NCBI GenBank assembly: GCA_964550665.1
Contig: CAZJZW010000006.1
Location: 1-28,745 of the forward strand
Length of the DNA: 28,745 bases
Direction: 5' to 3'
Source: JAUPTX01 sp964550665
Lineage (GTDB): Bacteria; Patescibacteriota; Minisyncoccia; Phycocordibacterales; CSBR16-119
Below the pieces are notes generated by a model. The model did no database searches. It saw only the letters and a program-made list of their open reading frames with translations, and had not been told where the DNA came from. A program made the translations under genes and the position numbers. Of the stretch, positions 14,728-19,710 are shown piece by piece. Every line of letters begins with the position of its first letter. Position 1 is the stretch's first letter.

Positions 14728-15291
14728 ATGGAACCTAAACCAACCCTTAGTTTGGAAGGTGTTGTTTTAGCCAGCACCTTCTATCGTGAATATAGAAAAA
14801 AGGTTTTTCTATATCTTATGCGCAATACCCAAAATCAAACACAATCAGAAGACATAACTTCTACAGTATTTTTAAAAGTTACCGAAGTGATTGCGAAAGG
14901 TAAATATCGAGATAGAAATAACCCATCATCTTGGATTATGCAAATTGCTCACAACGAGATGTTTAATTACTTTAGAACTCTGATTAAAACTTCTAAATTT
15001 AATCCTGATGGATTTTCGAGTATCCCTGAATCCTCTCTCGATGCACTCTCAACACTTGAAAGATTTGAGCTACATAAAGATGTAAGGTTTCTTTTAGATA
15101 AATTACCCAAAAGTCAAAAGGAGATCATTATGCTTCGGATCTATGCAGAGATGCCCTTTAAGGAGATAAAAGAGATGAGAGGGGTTACCAGTGGTACATT
15201 ACGGGTGCAGTATCACAAGGCCCTTGTTAATCTCAGAAATCTTATTAGGGATTATGGCATAGAAGTGAACAGGTCTTTGAAGCCGGGCTGA
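14728..15291 (+). CDS. Second ECF-like sigma factor
   Basis: 187 residues. Sigma-2 spans about res 15-85 (YREYRKKVFLYLMRNTQN, EDITSTVFLKVTEVI, SSWIMQIAHNEMFNYFR), and sigma-4 spans about res 115-175 (LPKSQKEIIMLRIYAEMPFK, then a helix-turn-helix ending LRVQYHKALVNLRNLI). It is only distantly similar to the sigma factor at 14014-14535, so this is not a recent duplication. No anti-sigma gene follows. The 183-nt region between the two sigma genes has a -10-like TATAAA at 14703-14708 and inverted AAGCAA/TTGCTT pieces (14675-14700) that might be an operator. The TGA stop lies inside the terminator hairpin. Confidence 0.88.
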   Translation: MEPKPTLSLEGVVLASTFYREYRKKVFLYLMRNTQNQTQSEDITSTVFLKVTEVIAKGKYRDRNNPSSWIMQIAHNEMFNYFRTLIKTSKFNPDGFSSIPESSLDALSTLERFELHKDVRFLLDKLPKSQKEIIMLRIYAEMPFKEIKEMRGVTSGTLRVQYHKALVNLRNLIRDYGIEVNRSLKPG

Positions 15292-15307
15292 TTGCTCGGC
15301 TTTTTTT
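15280..15307 (+). terminator. Terminator of the second sigma gene
   Basis: AAGCCGGGC and GCTCGGCTT pair (one G-T) around TGATT, followed by a run of T. The TGA stop is within the hairpin, and the T-run reaches the stop codon of the convergent glycosylase gene. Confidence 0.85.
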
Positions 15308-15872
15308 ATTTAATCTTTTTTAAAACAAGAGGTAGTTTTTTAAAATCATCAATCAAGGTTTCTCTCATCCCTCCGTTATAAAGTGCGGCAGCGGGATGGT
15401 AGAGTGCAAAAAAGTTTTCTGTGGAAATACTTCCTATTTTCTTTTTCAAAAGTTTTCCATGAACTTCTGATATTTTTTCAGTTGGGAAAAATCGATTCAG
15501 AGCGTGACGCCCGAGCATTACGATGACTTTTGGTTTTATAAAATTTAATTCTTCGATAAGCCACGGAAGACATTCTTTTATTTCTTCCGGCAGAGGATCT
15601 CTGTTGTTTGGCGGACGATATTTTACTGTGTTGGTTATATAAACATCTTCACGCTTTAGTTTTATCGTCTCAAGCATTTCATTTAAAAATTTCCCCGCGC
15701 GTCCGACAAATGGTTTACCTTGCAGGTCTTCATCTTTCCCTGGGGCTTCACCGATAAACACAATCTTTGCTTTTGGATTTCCATCACCAAAAACTGGCTG
15801 TGTTACCGTTTGCTTTAATTCACATTTGTTTTCCTTGTGCCGTCTTTGATGAATTTCCAAGAGTGTATTCAT
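15306..15872 (-). CDS. Uracil-DNA glycosylase, family 4-like, with reduced Fe-S cysteines
   Basis: 188 residues from the ATG at 15872. Family 4 motifs are clear: VFGDGNPKAKIVFIGEAPGK, the uracil-pocket GRAGKFLNEML, YITNTVKYRPPNNRDPLPEE, and ALYHPAAALYNGG with the C-terminal His motif. These enzymes remove uracil from DNA. Thermophile and archaeal members bind a 4Fe-4S cluster through four Cys. Here only the second (NKCEL) and fourth (IKEC) remain; the first aligns with Glu and the third (usually VKCRPP) is Tyr. The ATG lies 7 nt after TAAAAT, with TTGGGT 17 nt further upstream, so the mRNA should be leaderless. Confidence 0.85.
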   Translation of the reverse strand: MNTLLEIHQRRHKENKCELKQTVTQPVFGDGNPKAKIVFIGEAPGKDEDLQGKPFVGRAGKFLNEMLETIKLKREDVYITNTVKYRPPNNRDPLPEEIKECLPWLIEELNFIKPKVIVMLGRHALNRFFPTEKISEVHGKLLKKKIGSISTENFFALYHPAAALYNGGMRETLIDDFKKLPLVLKKIK

Positions 15873-15879
15873 ACCAACC

Positions 15880-15908
15880 ATTTTATGATATATTTCAACA
15901 AAACCCAA
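15880..15908 (-). promoter_or_regulatory. Promoter of the uracil-DNA glycosylase gene
   Basis: On the minus strand TTGGGT (15908-15903), a 17-nt spacer and TAAAAT (15885-15880) are followed by the ATG after 7 nt. The region also holds TATGAT on the plus strand (15884-15889), a possible -10 for the divergent 46-aa gene. Confidence 0.55.
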
Positions 15909-15914
15909 AATATC

Positions 15915-16055
15915 ATGCCAGCTATTACTCTTTGCGATAAAGATGGCAAGTCAGCCATCTCATCAGGTTCGATTACGTTCTTTCCACCACCTCCTGGCTG
16001 GAATACTACTTCTCCATTAAAATCCAAGAAACGTAAAGCTCGACGACGAAAGTAG
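15915..16055 (+). CDS. 46-aa basic Pro-rich small protein
   Basis: An ATG at 15915 opens a 46-codon frame ended by TAG inside a terminator hairpin. The protein begins MPAITLCDKDGKSAISSG, continues with FFPPPPGW, and ends in a strongly basic tail KSKKRKARRRK. I do not recognise it. The tail suggests binding to nucleic acid or the ribosome, and the Pro run may be an extended linker. Support for a real gene: a dedicated terminator, a possible divergent promoter, and no competing gene on either strand. A longer in-frame start at 15837 is rejected because it would overlap the glycosylase start region. Confidence 0.65.
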   Translation: MPAITLCDKDGKSAISSGSITFFPPPPGWNTTSPLKSKKRKARRRK

Positions 16056-16067
16056 TCGGGCTTTTTA
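16035..16067 (+). terminator. Terminator of the 46-aa gene
   Basis: AAAGCTCGAC (16035-16044) pairs with GTCGGGCTTT (16055-16064) with one G-T pair, followed by TT and more T. The stop codon 16053-16055 overlaps the right arm. Confidence 0.8.
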
Positions 16068-16141
16068 TTTCATCTTATTTTTGATACTATGACAGTGCAG
16101 GTTTCTACTTGCGACTTACTACTTTCAACTTACAAAAATAT

Positions 16142-16375
16142 ATGGGAATTAAAGATTTTTTCGTTAAAAAAATGTTAAAAAGCCAACTTAAAAAAACTGG
16201 TCTACCTGAAGCACAACAAGAAAAACTTATTGAAGGAATGCTAAAAAATCCAGCGCTGTTTGAAAAAATAGCAAAAGAAATAAAAAATCTAGAAAAGCAA
16301 GGAAAAAACCAAATGGTTGCCTCTATGGAAGTGATGAAGAAATATCAAAATGAGTTAAGAGACGTGATGATGTAA
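16142..16375 (+). CDS. Small helical protein of unknown function
   Basis: 77 residues from the ATG at 16142, beginning MGIKDFFVKKMLKSQLKKTG. It is Lys-rich, with several amphipathic helices and a Met-rich tail (MKKYQNELRDVMM). There is no signal peptide, membrane helix or catalytic motif. A TTG 33 nt upstream is in frame but less likely. A -10-like TACTAT at 16085-16090 leaves a leader of about 45 nt. The next gene begins 2 nt after the stop, so the two form a pair. Confidence 0.65.
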   Translation: MGIKDFFVKKMLKSQLKKTGLPEAQQEKLIEGMLKNPALFEKIAKEIKNLEKQGKNQMVASMEVMKKYQNELRDVMM

Positions 16376-16377
16376 TT

Positions 16378-16806
16378 ATGGAAAAACCACCAAATAATAA
16401 AGAAAAACCAAAGAGTCAGGAAGATGAAGATTTAGAAAGACTAAAAGCTTTTATGGAGATGCATCCAGAGAATTTTCCAAACCCCGATTCTTCTAAGGAA
16501 TTAAATGAGTGTGGTCCCTTAATAACAGAGCTCGAGAATTTATTTACAGAATTTAAAGAAAAATATTCCCTTGAAGAATTAAACGCAATTACACATCTAA
16601 AATTTGAAGATGCCAAAGATCATCCACTAAGAGAACCCGCTCGGTTAGCACTCGCTCCAATTTTTAAAAAGTTCAAAGAGATTAAAAATGAAACTAATAT
16701 TTCTCCTCAAAAACTTGCAGAACTTGAATCTGTACGTGAAGAACTATCTCGGGCTGTTGGAATCATAACAAGCGCCGGAGTGGTTGATCACACACGAGGT
16801 TTATAA
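16378..16806 (+). CDS. Acidic hypothetical protein
   Basis: 142 residues, not recognised. The N-terminus (res 1-25) is charged and low in complexity (KPPNNKEKPKSQEDEDLERL). The rest is mostly helical, including ELENLFTEFKEKYSLEELNAI and APIFKKFKEI. The C-terminus is SAGVVDHTRGL. No membrane helix is seen. It is coupled to the upstream 77-aa gene (2-nt gap) and ends 14 nt before a hairpin terminator, so they form a two-gene unit whose products may act together. Confidence 0.65.
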   Translation: MEKPPNNKEKPKSQEDEDLERLKAFMEMHPENFPNPDSSKELNECGPLITELENLFTEFKEKYSLEELNAITHLKFEDAKDHPLREPARLALAPIFKKFKEIKNETNISPQKLAELESVREELSRAVGIITSAGVVDHTRGL

Positions 16807-16818
16807 GATTGATAAAAG

Positions 16819-16846
16819 AAAAAGTCCGCGACAAGCGGGCTTTTTG
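16819..16846. terminator. Bidirectional terminator
   Basis: AAAGTCCGC (16821-16829) pairs with GCGGGCTTT (16835-16843), with one T-G pair and a 5-nt loop. T-runs flank it on both strands. It lies between the convergent 16378-16806 and 16863-17282 genes. Confidence 0.85.
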
Positions 16847-16862
16847 TAGTAGATAAAATTTC

Positions 16863-17282
16863 TCATCGCGAGCCCTGTAACTTAGTCTCCAGACCCTGAA
16901 TGATTTTTCTACATGTTTCTATTCGTTGTTCATACGGAATCGAAGCTAGAATGCCATAGTTGGATCCTTGTCGTTCCTCAACAGTTTCTGTCATGAGTAT
17001 TTTTAACCACTCAATTTTTGCTGTTAAGTATTCTTTCTTACTATTTTTACTCTGTCGTATGAAAGAAGATAACGATAAAGCGCTGAACATGAAAATACCA
17101 AGTAATTCCGCTGCCAAGGATGATCCTTGCTCTTTTACAAGCATGTATATAAAGAACGCGAGGATTGCAAATGCTGTTTGTGCTAAAAGCATTTGCAATA
17201 TGCGTTTAGCGATCCATTTTCTCCCATGTCTTTTTGCAATCAAACCATTGATTTCTTTTTCAGGGTTGTGGGATAAAATCAT
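16863..17282 (-). CDS. Two-helix membrane protein of unknown function
   Basis: 139 residues. Two membrane helices lie near res 30-48 (MLLAQTAFAILAFFIYML) and 56-74, with a basic N-terminus (AKRHGRKWIAKR) and a cytoplasmic C-terminal helix-rich part containing IRQSKNSKKEYLTAKIEWLK. No family is recognised. It is divergent from ychF. A -10-like TATAAA/TAAAAT ends about 8-10 nt before the ATG on the minus strand, again suggesting a nearly leaderless mRNA. It shares its terminator with the convergent gene. Confidence 0.65.
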   Translation of the reverse strand: MILSHNPEKEINGLIAKRHGRKWIAKRILQMLLAQTAFAILAFFIYMLVKEQGSSLAAELLGIFMFSALSLSSFIRQSKNSKKEYLTAKIEWLKILMTETVEERQGSNYGILASIPYEQRIETCRKIIQGLETKLQGSR

Positions 17283-17341
17283 GGAGAGTTATTTTATAGT
17301 TTTAATCAAATTACTACATCTCTATTTAATAGTCAAACGAA

Positions 17342-17370
17342 TTGCCCTTAGTCATAAATCCTGGTATATT
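17342..17370 (+). promoter_or_regulatory. Promoter of ychF
   Basis: TTGCCC (17342-17347), a 17-nt spacer and TATATT (17365-17370), with TGG just before it (extended -10). The ATG at 17379 follows after 8 nt. Confidence 0.6.
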
Positions 17371-17378
17371 TTCATTCT

Positions 17379-18479
17379 ATGGGACTATCAATCGGAATCG
17401 TTGGTTTGCCAAACGTCGGTAAATCAACATTATTTAATGCGTTAACAAAAAAGGGTGTCGATGCTTCGAATTATCCTTTTTGTACTATCGATCCTTCGGT
17501 CGGAGTTGTTTCTGTTCCCGACGAACGTCTTTGGCTTCTGTCGGACTTTTCAAAAACTAAAAAAACTGTTCCAGCTATTATTGAATTCGTGGATATTGCT
17601 GGGCTTGTCGCTGGAGCTTCGAAAGGTGAAGGCTTAGGGAATCAATTCCTTTCTCATATTCGAGAAGTAGACGCGATCTTACAAATGGTTCGTATATTTC
17701 CGATCGAGTCTTCTGGAACAGAAATCATCCATGTCTATGGAGATATCAATCCTCTTCGAGATATAAAAGTTATTAGTATGGAACTTATCTTGGCTGACCT
17801 TGCGAGCGTGGAAAAAAGAATTGGCAACATCGGACGTGATGCAAAGCGGGGAGATAAAGATGCTGTTCGAGAAGCAGAAGTTTTAGAAAAAATAAAAAAA
17901 GTACTTGAAGAAGAGAAAATGGCGAATACTCTTTCTCTAACTGAAGAAGATCAAAAACTTATAAAAAGTTTGAACTTGTTGACTTCAAAGAAAATGATTT
18001 TTGGACTTAACAAAAGAAGTGGTGTAAAAAATCTCGATGAAACAGATCCGGCGAAGTTTAAAGAGCTTACGGATTTTATAGAAAGTTCTGGTTACGAATA
18101 TGTTGTGATCGATGCAAAAACAGAAGATGAATTGAAAGATTTATCTGCTGAAGAAAAAACTGAACTTCGAGAAGGAGATAAAGATGGTATTGATGAGTTG
18201 ATCAAAAAAAGTTACAAGCTTTTAGGTTTGATGACATATTTTACAACAGGTGAACAAGAGACACGTGCTTGGACAGTGGATGTTGGTGCGACTGGTCCTG
18301 AAGCAGGAGCCGCGATCCACACAGATTTCAAAACAAAATACATCAGAGCGCAGGTTATAAATTGGAAAGATTTACTCGACTCGGGAAGTTTCGGTGAAGC
18401 TCGAGGAAAAGGATTACTTCGAACAGAAGGGAAGGAATATATTGTAAAAGACGGAGATGTTATAGAATTTATGGTTTAA
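17379..18479 (+). CDS. ychF: YchF/OLA1-type ribosome-associated ATPase
   Basis: 366 residues, the usual length. The G domain has GLPNVGKSTLFNALTKKG (P-loop), the conserved NYPFCTIDPSVGVV and VPDERL, and FVDIAGLVAGASKGEGLGNQF (switch II region). The helical insertion covers about res 140-200. The C-terminal TGS domain starts near res 280 (YFTTGEQETRAWTV) and ends DGDVIEFMV. YchF binds ribosomes and hydrolyses ATP. In the base-recognition position the sequence reads FGLNKRSG where many bacteria have N-x-x-E, a small deviation. The start is fixed by a promoter 8 nt upstream. It is a single gene with its own terminator. Confidence 0.96.
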   Translation: MGLSIGIVGLPNVGKSTLFNALTKKGVDASNYPFCTIDPSVGVVSVPDERLWLLSDFSKTKKTVPAIIEFVDIAGLVAGASKGEGLGNQFLSHIREVDAILQMVRIFPIESSGTEIIHVYGDINPLRDIKVISMELILADLASVEKRIGNIGRDAKRGDKDAVREAEVLEKIKKVLEEEKMANTLSLTEEDQKLIKSLNLLTSKKMIFGLNKRSGVKNLDETDPAKFKELTDFIESSGYEYVVIDAKTEDELKDLSAEEKTELREGDKDGIDELIKKSYKLLGLMTYFTTGEQETRAWTVDVGATGPEAGAAIHTDFKTKYIRAQVINWKDLLDSGSFGEARGKGLLRTEGKEYIVKDGDVIEFMV

Positions 18480-18485
18480 AAAATA

Positions 18486-18527
18486 GGAAAGGTCCGGGTG
18501 CCATTGGCGACCGGACCTTTTCTTTTG
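18486..18527. terminator. Bidirectional terminator of ychF and the 49-aa gene
   Basis: AAAGGTCCGG (18488-18497) and CCGGACCTTT (18511-18520) form the main stem, and the inner GCC/GGC pair adds three. The plus side continues TCTTTT; the minus side continues CCTATTTTTT. Confidence 0.88.
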
Positions 18528-18536
18528 TCCAAAGAC

Positions 18537-18686
18537 TCAGGAAGAGAAGTATCCCCAAATTGCCACGAGGGGAGTTGCAATGAGCCGAAGAACCTTAAGA
18601 ATGTTCCTTTCGAAGGCTCCCGGGTTTACCTTACCACTTGTGCTAACTTGTGGCTCGGGGAATCCGTGCTTGTTTTTCTTTGCCAT
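18537..18686 (-). CDS. 49-aa protein with C-terminal hydrophobic helix
   Basis: A short minus-strand gene, ATG at 18686 and TGA at 18539-18537. The protein begins MAKKNKHGFPEPQVSTSGKV, continues with NPGAFERNILKVL, and ends RLIATPLVAIWGYFSS. Residues about 30-47 could form one membrane helix. I do not recognise the family. Support is strong for its size: a near-consensus promoter directly upstream (TTGACA, 16 nt, TAATAT) and a terminator 10 nt downstream. G+C is visibly higher than in its neighbours. A 75-codon plus-strand frame over the same DNA is regarded as its shadow. Confidence 0.72.
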   Translation of the reverse strand: MAKKNKHGFPEPQVSTSGKVNPGAFERNILKVLRLIATPLVAIWGYFSS

Positions 18687-18708
18687 TTACTGTGGTTGGT
18701 TTTGACTT

Positions 18709-18736
18709 ATATTACACATTATTGAAAGATTGTCAA
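18709..18736 (-). promoter_or_regulatory. Strong promoter of the 49-aa gene
   Basis: On the minus strand TTGACA (18736-18731), a 16-nt spacer and TAATAT (18714-18709). The start codon is 22 nt beyond the -10 box, leaving a leader of about 16 nt with no Shine-Dalgarno. Confidence 0.75.
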
Positions 18737-18779
18737 GTTTTAGATTAGAAAAACCTATATACAAATCCCCAAAAAATCA

Positions 18780-18808
18780 TTGTCGAAAAGCCCTAAATTT
18801 GCTATAAT
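18780..18808 (+). promoter_or_regulatory. Promoter of the MBL-fold/gyrA operon
   Basis: TTGTCG (18780-18785), a 17-nt spacer and a perfect TATAAT (18803-18808). The ATG at 18815 comes after only 6 nt, so the message should begin at the start codon. Confidence 0.75.
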
Positions 18809-18814
18809 AGACCC

Positions 18815-19441
18815 ATGATAATCACATATTTCGGAAAGCAATTCTTTAAAATTCAACAAGGAGATACTGTCGTAGCGATAAATCCTATCAGTAAAGATTC
18901 AAAAGAATTTAACAAAGCAAAATTTGGTTCAAACGTTGTTATAACCACCACAAATCACCCGGATTTTAACGGAGTTGAGTCTGCGACTTTCGGCGACACT
19001 GAACCTTTTTTAATTAACGGTCCAGGAGAATACGAGGTCGGAAATGTCTTCGTGCGAGGCTTTTTGTCTTCTGCGGAAATCGACAAGAAAAAATACATCA
19101 ACACTATATATTTAATCAAAGTAGAAGATATTAATATTTGTTTCTTGGGACCTTTGGATAGTAAAGATTCACTCTCAAAAGACTTAGGAGAGGAGATCGA
19201 CGAACCAGATATTATTTTTGTTCCAATAAACGGCACAGATACTATAGATGCTACTACAGCCGTAAAAATCGCAAACTCTTTCAACGCTAAGATGGTTATC
19301 CCGATGGATTACGACAAAGAAAGTATAAAAACATTTATCAAGGAAACTGGTTCTGAAGATGTAAAACCTGTCGATAAATTAACTTTGAAGAAAAAAGATT
19401 TTACTGGAGGAAAGATTACAGTAGCACTTTTAGATTTTTAA
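18815..19441 (+). CDS. Metallo-beta-lactamase-fold protein (UlaG-like), degenerate metal site
   Basis: 208 residues. The course of the chain follows the UlaG-like branch: MIITYFGKQFFKIQ, TVVAINPISKDS, VVITTTNHPDFNGV, FLINGPGEYEVGNVFVRGF, ICFLGPLDSKDSL and PINGTDTIDATTAVKIAN. Active members have HxHxDH in the third block; here it is TTTNHPDFN, and the later Leu-Gly-Asp/His block reads LGPLDS. Most zinc ligands are therefore missing, so hydrolase activity is doubtful; a binding or structural role is possible. It is first in a run with a small membrane protein and gyrA, with intergenic gaps of only 4 nt. Confidence 0.8.
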   Translation: MIITYFGKQFFKIQQGDTVVAINPISKDSKEFNKAKFGSNVVITTTNHPDFNGVESATFGDTEPFLINGPGEYEVGNVFVRGFLSSAEIDKKKYINTIYLIKVEDINICFLGPLDSKDSLSKDLGEEIDEPDIIFVPINGTDTIDATTAVKIANSFNAKMVIPMDYDKESIKTFIKETGSEDVKPVDKLTLKKKDFTGGKITVALLDF

Positions 19442-19445
19442 AAAT

Positions 19446-19706
19446 ATGTCAGGCTTCGTTCACAACCTAAAACAAAAACCATCTGATGTTAGAAACAGAA
19501 TAGCTATTTTTTCTGCAATGTCAGCTACAGTCATTATCGTAGGGATTTGGTTTTTAGTAATAAAGAACGGCAAGACAGATGAAGAAGTTGTAAAAAAGTC
19601 AGCGAGTGAAGATTTGAAACCTCTGATGATGATTTTCGGCGGGGCGAAAGAAGGTTTTAAAGAAGTAAAAACAAACATTAATAGCACGAAAAAAGATAAT
19701 CAATAA
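19446..19706 (+). CDS. Small single-pass membrane protein
   Basis: 86 residues. A basic N-terminus (KQKPSDVRNRIAIFS), one membrane helix at about res 20-40 (SATVIIVGIWFLVIKNG), and a charged outer or inner tail ending STKKDNQ. No family is recognised. It lies between the degenerate MBL-fold gene (4-nt gap) and gyrA (4-nt gap) and so is part of the same transcript. Confidence 0.7.
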   Translation: MSGFVHNLKQKPSDVRNRIAIFSAMSATVIIVGIWFLVIKNGKTDEEVVKKSASEDLKPLMMIFGGAKEGFKEVKTNINSTKKDNQ

Positions 19707-19710
19707 TTAT

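Noticed and set aside
15837..15914. Longer N-terminus of the 46-aa protein
   Set aside because: It would overlap the divergent glycosylase start, and the shared promoter region would then lie within coding sequence.
18498..18725. Plus-strand open frame of 75 codons
   Set aside because: It begins inside the ychF terminator and lies over the better supported minus-strand 49-aa gene, which has its own promoter and terminator.
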